In this document: in pieces, positions 1 through 7,906 of the stretch
Numbering within the stretch: the first letter of the stretch is position 1
Layout of the letters: each line of letters opens with the position of its first letter
Origin: Candidatus Uhrbacteria bacterium RIFOXYB2_FULL_45_11
GTDB taxonomy: Bacteria > Patescibacteriota > Patescibacteriia > UBA9934 > GWF2-40-263
Length of the DNA: 31,062 bases
Direction: 5' to 3'
Assembly: GCA_001791715.1 (NCBI GenBank)
Contig: MGFD01000032.1
Span: 4,409 to 35,470, forward strand
Program-made: the position numbers and the translations under genes
The notes under the pieces: model-generated
What the model was told of the DNA's origin: nothing
The model's input: the letters and a program-made list of their open reading frames with translations, nothing else
Databases searched by the model: none

Positions 1-1
1 A

Positions 2-136
2 GATTCGTATGCGGTTGTGGGTGCACTTGAGAATGTGATTCCGGTGCACATTAAAATTCCTGGAGATCCTCCAACGCCAACGCAAATTCTGCGCGGTATT
101 TTGAATGCTCTCAAACAATCATCATCAAAATCGTAA
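2..136 (+). CDS. hyfI: HyfI/NuoB-like small subunit, C-terminal end only
   Basis: The last 44 codons of a gene that enters from the left edge. The text YAVVGALENVIPVHIKIPG followed by DPPTPTQILRGIL matches the end of the NuoB/HycG/HyfI family, where the expected motif is PGCPPxP. This small subunit normally carries the Fe-S cluster (N2-like) that passes electrons between ferredoxin-type partners and the large subunit. Here the cysteine of PGCPP is an Asp (gat codon), so the fourth cluster ligand is missing; the other ligands lie outside the window. The stop is followed by one base and then the hyfB start (TAATATG), so the two are almost certainly cotranscribed. The family call is confident. 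Whether any cluster is bound cannot be judged from this fragment. Confidence 0.8.
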   Translation, partial: DSYAVVGALENVIPVHIKIPGDPPTPTQILRGILNALKQSSSKS

Positions 137-137
137 T

Positions 138-2120
138 ATGAATCTTTCGTTGTTTATTTTGTTGTCACTTTTCGGCACAATTCTTTCTGCCCTTATTGCG
201 TTTATCAGCGCAAAAGGACAAGGACATCGTGCCGTCATGATTCTTCTCGCGCTTTCAACGGGGGTGGGTGCTCTTTCGAGCGCTCTCTTTTTGTTGAGCG
301 GTCAAACACAGTTGATTGTTTTGCAATCGGCGTGGCTCTTCGGCACTCCATTTGTGTTTACAACCCTTTCCGCACTTTTCTTTTTTCTTCTTAATACGGT
401 TGCGTGTCTTGCATCCGTCTATGCAATCAAATACGTAGAGCAATACGCAGAAATTTACAATGTGCGCATCCTGGATGCGCTCATGGCTATTTTTGTGTTT
501 GGCATGCAGGGTGTTCTTCTTTCGGGAACTCCATTTGGCTTCTTGTTTTTTTGGGAAGTCATGTCGCTCTCATCATTCTTTCTTGTCATGGCAGACAAAG
601 AAGCGGCATCCGTTCGCTCAGCCCTTTTTTATCTCATCATGACGCATCTTGGAGCCGGTGCAATCCTTGCAGGATTCATGATTTTATCAGGTGAATCAAA
701 TTTTGAATCCTTTACACGTCTTGCGGTTCTTGCGCAAAATCTTCCACCCGCAACATTGTTTGGAGTATTTCTCTTGTTTCTTTTTGGGTTCGGTTCAAAA
801 GCCGGACTCGTTCCGTTTCATGTTTGGCTTCCAGAAGCTCATCCTCAAGCCCCATCGCATATTTCAGCGCTGATGTCTGGTGTCATGTTAAAAATGGCTT
901 TGTACGGTTTTTTGGTGATGGTGTTTGGTGTTTTACCCGCAGCAGGAACAACCGCATCACTCATTGTGATTGCACTTGGTCTTCTTTCCGCTCTTTACGG
1001 TGTTATTTACGCCGTTTTGGAACGTGATGTTAAACGTGTTCTTGCGTTTAGTAGTATCGAAAACATGGGAATTATTTTCACCATGGTCGGTGTTGCCATG
1101 TTTACACAAGCGCAAGGTTTGTCAGATTTTTCGCATGTTGCCATTGGAGCGGCACTTTTGTTTGCCGTCGCACACGCATTCTTTAAGTCTGGGTTGTTCT
1201 TGGGAGCGGGGGTAATGGTTCACGCGGCACATTCAAGAAGTCTTGAGGTAATGGGCGGAATCGCAAAACGCATGCCTGCTTTTTCTGGGGCCATGCTTGT
1301 TCTTGCACTTTCTGCCGCAGCACTTCCACCATTTTCTGCGTTTATGGCAGAGTGGGTCTTTATTCAGAACATTGTTTCAAATCTTGCAACCATGCAACCG
1401 CTCGTACAGGGTGTTCTTGTGTTGGTTCTTGCGATGATGGCGCTTGTTGGTGGACTCGCCTTATTTGCGATGGTGAAGTTTTTCGGTATTGGATTCCTTG
1501 CGGAACCAAGATCTGAACATGTAGCACATGCACACGCACCAGAACTCACCATCTCCCTTCCAATTTATTTGCTCGCGGCATGTTCTGTTGCGATTGGATT
1601 GTGTGCTCCTTGGATCTTAAAAACAATGCATTTTGCAGAGCTCACAAATACAGTTCAATGGCATACGGATTTTGCTCTCACAAATACCACACTCAATCCA
1701 TTTGCGCTGTTTGCGCTCCTTCTTGTTGTGTTTGGTTTGGTGTTTATTGCGCGAAGAGCGTCATCAAATATACAAAATGAACGTTCATATCACACGTGGG
1801 ATTGCGGACAACCTATTACGTCCGGAATGGAATATACCGCTACGGCCTTTTCTGCACCGATCCGATTTTTCTCGCACATGATTACGCGAACGAAAAAACA
1901 GGTGATTGCAACGCCCGTTCTAGCAACAAACAAATGGATTGCAAGCAGAACATTCTCACTTGGACTCAGACAAATTTGGTACGACGGTTTATATGTCCCG
2001 ATTCAAAACACGTGTTTATGGATCTCTACACAAGTTCGTAAAATCCAAAATGGAGTTATTCAGTTCTACATCGCCCTTATTTTCATCGCTCTTGTTGTGA
2101 CGCTTACCATTGCTTTATGA
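138..2120 (+). CDS. hyfB: HyfB-like (NuoL-type) ion-translocating membrane subunit
   Basis: A 660-aa, many-helix membrane protein of the antiporter-like NuoL/HyfB/MrpA family, expected to move protons or sodium ions across the cytoplasmic membrane. The key charged residues of the channel are present: Glu140 in the FWEVMSLSSFF helix, Lys221 in GSKAGLVPFHVWLPEAHP and Lys252 in SGVMLKMALYG. A later helix carries the PPFSAFMAEW motif. The C-terminal TWDCG and YTATAFSAPIR segments are typical of the HyfB branch and not of NuoL itself. An in-frame ATG lies upstream at 105, but it falls inside the previous gene; ATG 138, right after the hyfI stop, fits the family and is preferred. There is no Shine-Dalgarno site, so translation probably reinitiates. 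It overlaps hyfC by 4 bases. Confidence 0.92.
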   Translation: MNLSLFILLSLFGTILSALIAFISAKGQGHRAVMILLALSTGVGALSSALFLLSGQTQLIVLQSAWLFGTPFVFTTLSALFFFLLNTVACLASVYAIKYVEQYAEIYNVRILDALMAIFVFGMQGVLLSGTPFGFLFFWEVMSLSSFFLVMADKEAASVRSALFYLIMTHLGAGAILAGFMILSGESNFESFTRLAVLAQNLPPATLFGVFLLFLFGFGSKAGLVPFHVWLPEAHPQAPSHISALMSGVMLKMALYGFLVMVFGVLPAAGTTASLIVIALGLLSALYGVIYAVLERDVKRVLAFSSIENMGIIFTMVGVAMFTQAQGLSDFSHVAIGAALLFAVAHAFFKSGLFLGAGVMVHAAHSRSLEVMGGIAKRMPAFSGAMLVLALSAAALPPFSAFMAEWVFIQNIVSNLATMQPLVQGVLVLVLAMMALVGGLALFAMVKFFGIGFLAEPRSEHVAHAHAPELTISLPIYLLAACSVAIGLCAPWILKTMHFAELTNTVQWHTDFALTNTTLNPFALFALLLVVFGLVFIARRASSNIQNERSYHTWDCGQPITSGMEYTATAFSAPIRFFSHMITRTKKQVIATPVLATNKWIASRTFSLGLRQIWYDGLYVPIQNTCLWISTQVRKIQNGVIQFYIALIFIALVVTLTIAL

Positions 2121-3052
2121 ATGCCATCTTTCTAACGCTCGTACAATTTATTGCCATCCTTTCGGCTGCGCCGTTTGTGGTGGGGCTCGTTCGTTTGTTT
2201 AAGGCGCGTTTGCAGGGTAGACACGGTGCATCACCATTTTTGCCTTATTGGACGTACGCAACGCTTCTGAAAAAACAAATGGTTATCTCAAAAAGCACAT
2301 CTTGGGTGTTTCGATTGGTTCCATTTGTTGTGCTTGCAGCGACCGTGTTTCTTGTGTGTGTTTTGCCACTCGTCGTTTTTGGTGGGGCATTTGCAAACCT
2401 CGGACACTTTATGATTATTTCCGGTGTGCTCGCACTCAGCGCTGCGTTTCTTGTCATGGGTGGACTTGAAAGTGCAAGTGCATTTGGTGGAATGGGTGCT
2501 TCTCGTGAAATGACTCTTGCCGCGCTTGTTGAACCTGCAATGATTGCCATGTTCGCTACATTCGCCGTTGTTACGGGATCATTTACCGTTGATGGCATGG
2601 TTGCAGGTGCAAATATTTTAACGTTGCCGGCGCTTATTCCAGCGATTGGAGCGCTTGTCATGATTGCCCTTGCAGAAAACGCACGTTATCCGGTTGATAA
2701 TCCAGCAACACACTTGGAACTCACCATGGTGCACGAAGCTATGGTTTTGGAATACTCAGGGCCGTATCTTGCCATGCTTGAATATGCGTCCGCCCTCAAG
2801 CTCACGCTTTTTTCTTTGCTCATTGCAAACGCTTTGTTTCCAATGACCCTTGCAACAACAAGTTCTGTTGCAGCCATTGGACTCGCGCTCGTTTGGATGG
2901 TTGTTAAACTTATTGTTGTTTCGTTTTTGCTCGCTCTTCTTGAATCAACGATTGCAAAGATGCGTTTTTATCGCATGCAAGAGTATCTCACGATTGCATT
3001 CTTTTTTGCGATCGCAGGGCTTGTGTTTGCTCTCGTTCATATCTCTCTATGA
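2117..3052 (+). CDS. hyfC: HyfC-like (NuoH-type) membrane subunit
   Basis: A 311-aa membrane protein of the NuoH/HycD/HyfC family, which anchors the peripheral arm to the membrane arm and couples redox chemistry to ion movement. The signatures are RLFKARLQGRHG near residues 26-37 and the very conserved stretch running from ENARYPVDNPATHLELT into MVHEAMVLEYSGP (about 187-216). The group 4 hydrogenase form of this motif is kept in full, including its acidic residues. The start ATG overlaps the hyfB stop as ATGA, and the end overlaps the hyfE start in the same way, so translation is coupled on both sides. Length is normal for the family. Confidence 0.92.
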   Translation: MNAIFLTLVQFIAILSAAPFVVGLVRLFKARLQGRHGASPFLPYWTYATLLKKQMVISKSTSWVFRLVPFVVLAATVFLVCVLPLVVFGGAFANLGHFMIISGVLALSAAFLVMGGLESASAFGGMGASREMTLAALVEPAMIAMFATFAVVTGSFTVDGMVAGANILTLPALIPAIGALVMIALAENARYPVDNPATHLELTMVHEAMVLEYSGPYLAMLEYASALKLTLFSLLIANALFPMTLATTSSVAAIGLALVWMVVKLIVVSFLLALLESTIAKMRFYRMQEYLTIAFFFAIAGLVFALVHISL

Positions 3053-3678
3053 TGACTCTTTCTCTTTGGAATAATGTTTTTATCGGTGGAACGTTGTTGT
3101 TTGCCATTGTGATGATGGGAAAACCACGCCTTCCCGCCATGTTGCGTTATTTTGCGCTTTCTTCTCTTTGTCTTGCGGGATTGATTTTAACGTCATCGCT
3201 CATGCATGGGGAAGAACATCCATACGCTATTGTTGGTGCGAACGTCTTTTTTAAAGTGATTTTGGCGCCGATGATTTTGATGTATGCCGCAAAAAAAGTA
3301 CATGCATCCATGGCGCTTAAATTTTATTTGCGCCCAACGGCAACGTATTTTTGTGCGCTTCTTGTGCTTCTTGTTTCCGTTTTCATCTCCATGAAAATGC
3401 CAGGGGTTCCTTATTTGTCCATTGCCCTTGTGCTTCTGGGTCTTCTCTTTATGATCGTTCGTAAAGATTTGTATTCTCAGGTCATTGGGTTTATGACCAT
3501 GGAAAATGGAATTGCCGCGTACGGTGTGCTTATGATTGGTGGTTTGCCATTTATGATTGAAACCGGAATCTTGTTTGTTGTGATTACCGGAGCGATTCTC
3601 ATGGCAATTCTTAGTCGCCATGTCCAAGAACTGTATGCAACAGGGGATACAGAATCCTTAACCGAGCTCACCGAATAA
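3049..3678 (+). CDS. hyfE: HyfE-like (NuoK-type) membrane subunit
   Basis: A 209-aa protein with about six or more hydrophobic helices, of the HyfE family whose C-terminal half corresponds to NuoK. The two membrane carboxylates expected for ion transfer are present: Glu152 in TMENGIA and Glu171 in MIETGILF. The ending, with RHVQELYATGDTESLTEL, matches the HyfE tail that docks on the peripheral arm. The gene begins at ATG 3049 overlapping the hyfC stop; a second ATG at 3052 is an equally possible start. It is followed by a one-base gap (TAATATG) before hyfF. Confidence 0.87.
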   Translation: MMTLSLWNNVFIGGTLLFAIVMMGKPRLPAMLRYFALSSLCLAGLILTSSLMHGEEHPYAIVGANVFFKVILAPMILMYAAKKVHASMALKFYLRPTATYFCALLVLLVSVFISMKMPGVPYLSIALVLLGLLFMIVRKDLYSQVIGFMTMENGIAAYGVLMIGGLPFMIETGILFVVITGAILMAILSRHVQELYATGDTESLTELTE

Positions 3679-3679
3679 T

Positions 3680-5143
3680 ATGTCTATTTTCTTTACCATT
3701 TTTCTTCTTGCCGCCGCGAGTGCGTATCTTGCTCGTACCGAAAAGCAAATCCGCATGAGTGCACTTTTCTTTGCCCTTCTTGGCGGAGGAATTTTTCTCT
3801 ATTTTGCTGTTTCCTATATTTTTGGAACAACGTTTCAGGCATTTTCCGGATGGCTTCGTGCGGACAGTTACTACACATGGTTTATGGTTGGGCTTGTGGC
3901 CTTTACCTACATCACAGCGATTATTGCGAGCGTACGCTATATCGGAGAAGAATCACATGAAAAACTTTTGACTCTTGATAAGATTCGATTGTATTTTTTC
4001 TGCGTTCCGTTGTTTATTTTATCCATGTTGATCGCTATTTTTGCCGATCATCTTGGTGTGCTTTGGATTGGACTTGAAGGAACCACTCTTGCAACAACGC
4101 TGCTCGTTGCCTTGTACAGAAAGGACGCTTCCATTGAAGCGGCCTGGAAATTTATTATTCTCTGTTCCGTTGGAATTGGAATCAGCATGATTGGGCTTCT
4201 CATGCTTGTGCGCATGGGAATGGATGCCGGGCTCGATGTCTATGATGCGTTCTCTTTTTCATCTTTGCGTGAGCACGCAGGAGTGTTTCCGATTGAAACA
4301 TTAAAATTGGCATTCGTCTTCATTTTAATCGGTATCGGAACAAAAGTTGGATTTGCCCCCATGCACACATGGCTTCCAGACGCGCACAGTAAAACACCTT
4401 CACCGGTGAGTGCGTTACTCTCTGGAGTATTGTTGAACGTAGCCTTTTTCATTCTGATTCGATTTAAGGTGCTCACAGATCTTGCAATGGGAAGTTCTGC
4501 ATGGACAGATCGTCTCATGATGATTTTTGGTCTACTCTCCATTGTGCTTGCGGCATTTTTCCTTTTGCAACAACGCAATTATAAACGCATGCTTGCGTAC
4601 TCCAGTGTTGAGCATATGGGACTGATGGGATTTGCGTCTGGTCTTGGGTATGTTGGAATGCTCGCACTTACGATTCACACGCTTTTTCACACCCTCACAA
4701 AGTCTGCGCTCTTCTTTATTTCTGGTGAAATTTTGCTTTCTCAAAAAACAACCAAAATCAGTGGAGTGAAGAATCTCATGAAAAAAACCCCTATCACTGC
4801 AACATTATTTTTGCTCGGAATTCTTGCAATCATTGCGGTTCCACCATCAGGTCTTTTCACAAGTGAATTCATGATTGTTGGCGCTGGATTGCAAAAAGCC
4901 CCATGGATGACGATCGTTTTGTTGATCGCTCTTTCTATGATCGCTCTTAGTATGCTGAAAAGCGCGGCGGCAATGTTGTATGCTCATGATGACGTTGTGT
5001 CGACAGAAATTACACACAAGGAACGATTCACTCTGACACATGCCGTTGTGATTTTTCAATTGTTTTTGATCGTCGCTCTTGGTTTTCTGGTTACAACTCC
5101 TCTGGTTATCAACGTCTTCCATTTGATTTCAAAATCGATCTAA
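3680..5143 (+). CDS. hyfF: HyfF-like (NuoN/NuoM-type) ion-translocating subunit
   Basis: A 487-aa antiporter-like membrane subunit. Glu133 (WIGLEGTTL) and Lys222 (GIGTKVGFAPMHTWLPDAH) are the expected channel residues, followed by PSPVSALLSGVLLN, in which the later helix carries Asn where HyfB has Lys. The loop VPPSGLFTSEFM is typical of the family. With HyfB this gives the complex two antiporter-like modules. No HyfD-like third module is visible between hyfC and hyfE, so the membrane arm is shorter than in E. coli hydrogenase-4. The gene has no ribosome binding site and starts one base after the hyfE stop. Confidence 0.9.
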   Translation: MSIFFTIFLLAAASAYLARTEKQIRMSALFFALLGGGIFLYFAVSYIFGTTFQAFSGWLRADSYYTWFMVGLVAFTYITAIIASVRYIGEESHEKLLTLDKIRLYFFCVPLFILSMLIAIFADHLGVLWIGLEGTTLATTLLVALYRKDASIEAAWKFIILCSVGIGISMIGLLMLVRMGMDAGLDVYDAFSFSSLREHAGVFPIETLKLAFVFILIGIGTKVGFAPMHTWLPDAHSKTPSPVSALLSGVLLNVAFFILIRFKVLTDLAMGSSAWTDRLMMIFGLLSIVLAAFFLLQQRNYKRMLAYSSVEHMGLMGFASGLGYVGMLALTIHTLFHTLTKSALFFISGEILLSQKTTKISGVKNLMKKTPITATLFLLGILAIIAVPPSGLFTSEFMIVGAGLQKAPWMTIVLLIALSMIALSMLKSAAAMLYAHDDVVSTEITHKERFTLTHAVVIFQLFLIVALGFLVTTPLVINVFHLISKSI

Positions 5144-5144
5144 T

Positions 5145-6701
5145 ATGAACGCACAAGAAATTCTTCAAAACGGTAAATTGTCCGGCACAACAAAAGGATC
5201 CATCGTGACCGTTGAACACGTTGCTCCGGAAGCGTTTACGCTTTTGTGCAATCGATTGGTGTCGGAGTTCCAGCTTCCGCTTTCGTTGTTGTATGCAACA
5301 GATGATCGCAAAGAGGGTAAGGGATTTGGCGTTCACGTGCTTTTTTCGATCGATGCATCACACGAATGGCTTCTCGTTGAAACGGCGCTTCCTGAAGCAA
5401 ACCCCGTATACGAATCGCTCACAAAAACCATCATGGCGGCTCATTGGTATGAACGTTATGCAATGGACATGTTTGGGATTGTTGCAGAAGGACACCCAGA
5501 TGCTCGCCGTTTGGTGCACCATGAGAACGTCCCTGCAAATACACACCCACTTCGTAAAGACTTTGCGTGGAACACAAAAATGGCGCATGCAAACGAGCCG
5601 TATCCAATGCATCACATTGAGGGCGAAGGGATCTTTGAGATTCCTGTTGGCCCTATTCACGCCGGAATCATTGAGCCTGGTCATTTCCGTTTTAACGTGG
5701 CAGGGGAACGCATTATTACCCTTGAAGGAAAGTTGTTTTTTACACATAAAGGTGTAGAAAAACTCCTTGAAGGAAAAACCATAGAACAAGCGCTTCCGTT
5801 TATTGAGCGTGTTTCAGGTGACATGTCAGCATCACACGCTCTTGCGTATGCACTCGCCCTTGAGAACGCAACACAAACAAGCGTACCGGCTCGTGCGCAG
5901 GAATTACGTGTTCTTGTGACAGAACTTGAGCGCATCACCATGCACATTCATGACATGGGAAACATGGCAGGAATGGGTACAGGATTTACCGTAATGGCCG
6001 CTCACGGATTCCGCATCAAAGAAAAGCTCATGAGATTGTCTGAATGTGTTTTTGGAAATCGTTTTTGGCGTGGATTTATTGTTCCGGGTGGAGTTGCAAA
6101 ATCACTTACAAAAGAACAATTGCTTGATATCGAAAAAACAACAAAAGAAGTTGTGGATGAAATGCAGGATTTGTTTGAACTTGGTCGTCACTCAGACGGT
6201 CTGCGTGAACGTCTTGAGACAACAGGGCTTCTTTCAAAAGAAGTGGCTCTTGCGTACGGCGCTCTTGGGCTTCCGGCACGTGCGTCAGGTGTGGATCGTG
6301 ATGTCCGACGTGATCATCCCTATGCAGCGTACAACACATTGAAACCAACGGTGATCGTGTTTGAAAAAGGGGATGTCTTCACACGTTGGAAATTGCGCGC
6401 ACGTGAAATGAATGAATCCATGAAACTTGTTGAAACCGTATGTGCAGCAAAAAATGATGGCGCTGTACGTGCAGAGGTTCACGTAAAAGATGCGGTAGGG
6501 ATTGGAGCAGTTGAATCATGGCGTGGAGAATCCCTTTGTGTGGTGTATCTCAAAAATGGCGTGATTGACCGCTGTGTTGTCCGTGACCCATCCTTCTGTA
6601 ACTGGGCGTTGTTCGGAGAAATTGGTCCAGGAAACATTGTTCCGGACTTTCCACTTTGTAACAAATCATTGAATTTAAGCTATTCCGGAACCGATCTTTA
6701 A
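5145..6701 (+). CDS. hyfG: HyfG-like NuoC-NuoD fusion large subunit lacking NiFe ligands
   Basis: A 518-aa protein. Residues 1-140 are NuoC-like, with WYERYAMDMFGI and GHPDARRLV near 101-123 and PLRKDF at 135-140. Residues 160-518 are NuoD/hydrogenase large-subunit-like, with GPIHAGIIEPGHFRF and HKGVEKLLEGK. In active group 4 enzymes the first metal motif reads CGxC after ERV; here 224-227 is SGDM. The second motif, normally DPCxxCTDR at the C-terminus, is NLSYSGTDL, with Ser512 and Gly515 in place of both cysteines. All four NiFe ligands are thus absent while the rest of the fold is well kept. This fits the Ehr group and not decay. The substrate or partner of such complexes is not settled. 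It is the last gene of the operon. Confidence 0.9.
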   Translation: MNAQEILQNGKLSGTTKGSIVTVEHVAPEAFTLLCNRLVSEFQLPLSLLYATDDRKEGKGFGVHVLFSIDASHEWLLVETALPEANPVYESLTKTIMAAHWYERYAMDMFGIVAEGHPDARRLVHHENVPANTHPLRKDFAWNTKMAHANEPYPMHHIEGEGIFEIPVGPIHAGIIEPGHFRFNVAGERIITLEGKLFFTHKGVEKLLEGKTIEQALPFIERVSGDMSASHALAYALALENATQTSVPARAQELRVLVTELERITMHIHDMGNMAGMGTGFTVMAAHGFRIKEKLMRLSECVFGNRFWRGFIVPGGVAKSLTKEQLLDIEKTTKEVVDEMQDLFELGRHSDGLRERLETTGLLSKEVALAYGALGLPARASGVDRDVRRDHPYAAYNTLKPTVIVFEKGDVFTRWKLRAREMNESMKLVETVCAAKNDGAVRAEVHVKDAVGIGAVESWRGESLCVVYLKNGVIDRCVVRDPSFCNWALFGEIGPGNIVPDFPLCNKSLNLSYSGTDL

Positions 6702-6715
6702 AGATCGGTTTTTGG
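6689..6715 (+). terminator. Intrinsic terminator of the hyf-like operon
   Basis: AACCGATCTT and AAGATCGGTT form a perfect inverted repeat around a TA centre, followed by a short T tract. The hyfG stop codon (6699-6701) sits inside the hairpin, so a ribosome at the stop would occlude it. Confidence 0.8.
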
Positions 6716-6735
6716 TTTGTTGCACCGTATCCCTA

Positions 6736-6764
6736 TTGACTTTTTGGATATCTTCGCCTATTCT
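6736..6764 (+). promoter_or_regulatory. Promoter for the orphan gene at 6808
   Basis: TTGACT (6736-6741), a 17-base spacer and TATTCT (6759-6764) make a good housekeeping sigma-factor promoter. Transcription would start near 6771. That leaves a leader of about 37 bases and argues against the upstream ATG at 6778. Confidence 0.65.
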
Positions 6765-6797
6765 TCCCTCCATCGTCATGTTTTCCTCGGCGATCAC

Positions 6798-6802
6798 AGG
6801 AG
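6798..6802 (+). promoter_or_regulatory. Ribosome binding site deciding start 6808
   Basis: AGGAG lies 5 bases before ATG 6808. It is one of only two clear Shine-Dalgarno sites in the window and selects this start over the ATGs at 6712 and 6778. Confidence 0.7.
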
Positions 6803-6807
6803 CTACG

Positions 6808-7332
6808 ATGGTTCTTTCTCAACATGATCAGGATTTGATTCGCAACCTGTACGCAAAAAATGTCTTGCAAGAGGCAAGACTCGATTACAATCTCAGGCGC
6901 GTGCTCCTTGTCACGGATCACACAAATTCGAACCCGCCCATTTCTCCCGAAACGCTACCTGCATGCGTCATCAAGATCACTTTGGGTGGGTGTGCTTTGC
7001 ACAATGTGACGTCTGATGCTGACCAAGAAGAACGCCGCACACGCGCATTGCGCAAAGTTCGAGCGAATCTTCAGGAAGTGATGATTGACCATATTGTTCT
7101 TGTAACTTCAGTCCCATCTGAACCAAACAGATCGTTTGTTGATGCGATTGATCAGCTACGTTCCGCCGAAGAAGTGATTCGCGAGGCGTTTGGCAGAAGC
7201 CGTCAGATCCACAGTTTCATCTGCGTTCGATTTCCGGACGGTCGGGCATACACCTTGTACCTCAACTCGCCTGAATTTCGGGCATGGTACAACGAATACG
7301 AACAGACGGTTCTTGGTCGGCAAGACGACTAG
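6808..7332 (+). CDS. Hypothetical protein, 174 aa, unrecognised
   Basis: I do not recognise this family. From ATG 6808 the product is a soluble 174-aa protein with no signal peptide or membrane helix. Two short hydrophobic beta-like strands (RRVLLVTD and IDHIVLVTSVP) and a third at IHSFICVRFPDGRAYTLYL suggest an alpha/beta fold. A charged helical stretch (EERRTRALRKVRANLQEV) lies between the first two. It is a single-gene unit with its own promoter, ribosome binding site and terminator, convergent to the FHA/VWA pair. The longer reading frame from 6712 begins upstream of the predicted transcript start and is rejected. A shared function with the FHA/VWA pair is only a guess from proximity and from the shared use of a ribosome binding site. 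Confidence 0.7.
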   Translation: MVLSQHDQDLIRNLYAKNVLQEARLDYNLRRVLLVTDHTNSNPPISPETLPACVIKITLGGCALHNVTSDADQEERRTRALRKVRANLQEVMIDHIVLVTSVPSEPNRSFVDAIDQLRSAEEVIREAFGRSRQIHSFICVRFPDGRAYTLYLNSPEFRAWYNEYEQTVLGRQDD

Positions 7333-7360
7333 ACAGAGAACAATGACGAGCCATACCCTT

Positions 7361-7385
7361 AACACTCACTTGTGAGTGTTTTTTT
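7361..7385 (+). terminator. Terminator after the 174-aa gene
   Basis: AACACTCAC and GTGAGTGTT pair around TT, followed by TTTTT. It ends the plus-strand unit 29 bases after its stop codon. Confidence 0.85.
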
Positions 7386-7387
7386 GC

Positions 7388-7423
7388 ACAAAAAAATCCA
7401 CCCGAAGCGTTTGCGACGAGTGG
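7388..7423 (-). terminator. Terminator of the VWA-FHA transcript
   Basis: Read on the minus strand, CCACTCG and CGGGTGG pair (with one T-G pair) around a 12-base loop, then comes ATTTTTTTG. It begins directly after the FHA stop codon, back to back with the plus-strand terminator. Confidence 0.65.
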
Positions 7424-7906
7424 TTAGGTATTGTCTGTGGGTGTTCCAAGGAACTGAATCCGCAAACGTACGAAGTGAGATTTTGGATGTCCAAGTTGAA
7501 TCATGTCACCATGTTGCAATGTGTGATACTCATGAAGCTGAAGGAGTCGTTTGTGAATTTCACCGCTGCGTCGAATCCATGTGCCTGAATTTTTGGAATA
7601 GGTGCGCAGCATGGGTTTCCCGTCTTTCCATTCAATCGCGGCGTGTAGTCGTGAGACACAGCCTTGTTGATTGGTGGGCATCACAGACGACAGATCGATT
7701 TCTGGAAGAATCGGAATTTCGTCTGGTGGCTCATCATAACGACCAATGCGTATAGGCGGACCGCCTCTCAGGCGCTGCCACGCAATCACGAAACCCTGAG
7801 CAAGCGCGTCCTTTACACGAAGACGCTCATTGCCGAGGCAGAGAACGCTCAGACCGTTTGTGCATCGTAAGAGATCTGCTGGTTCTGAAAGCTGTATTGC
7901 GCTCAT
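7424..7906 (-). CDS. FHA domain protein
   Basis: A 160-aa cytoplasmic protein with one forkhead-associated domain, a module that binds phosphothreonine peptides. The signature residues are all present: IRIGR at 52-56, the SRLH motif at 85-88 (Ser85, Arg86, His88) and NSGT at 106-109, followed by LQHGDMIQLG. About 45 residues precede the domain with no recognised motif. The start ATG overlaps the stop of the VWA gene as ATGA, so the two proteins are made together and probably act together. No Ser/Thr kinase or phosphatase is visible in the window, so the phosphoprotein partner is unknown. The family call is firm, the pathway is not. Confidence 0.85.
   Translation of the reverse strand: MSAIQLSEPADLLRCTNGLSVLCLGNERLRVKDALAQGFVIAWQRLRGGPPIRIGRYDEPPDEIPILPEIDLSSVMPTNQQGCVSRLHAAIEWKDGKPMLRTYSKNSGTWIRRSGEIHKRLLQLHEYHTLQHGDMIQLGHPKSHFVRLRIQFLGTPTDNT

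Noticed and set aside
2245..2661. Minus-strand frame of 138 aa inside hyfC
   Set aside because: It is rich in Ala, Thr and Asn in the way of an antisense shadow; hyfC is certain.
5145..6701. Calling the operon an active hydrogenase-4 or formate hydrogenlyase
   Set aside because: None of the four NiFe-binding cysteines is present in the large subunit, and the small subunit lacks a cluster cysteine.
7372..7755. Plus-strand frame of 127 aa opposite the FHA gene
   Set aside because: It has no family-like motif and lies antisense to a clear FHA domain with good coding features.
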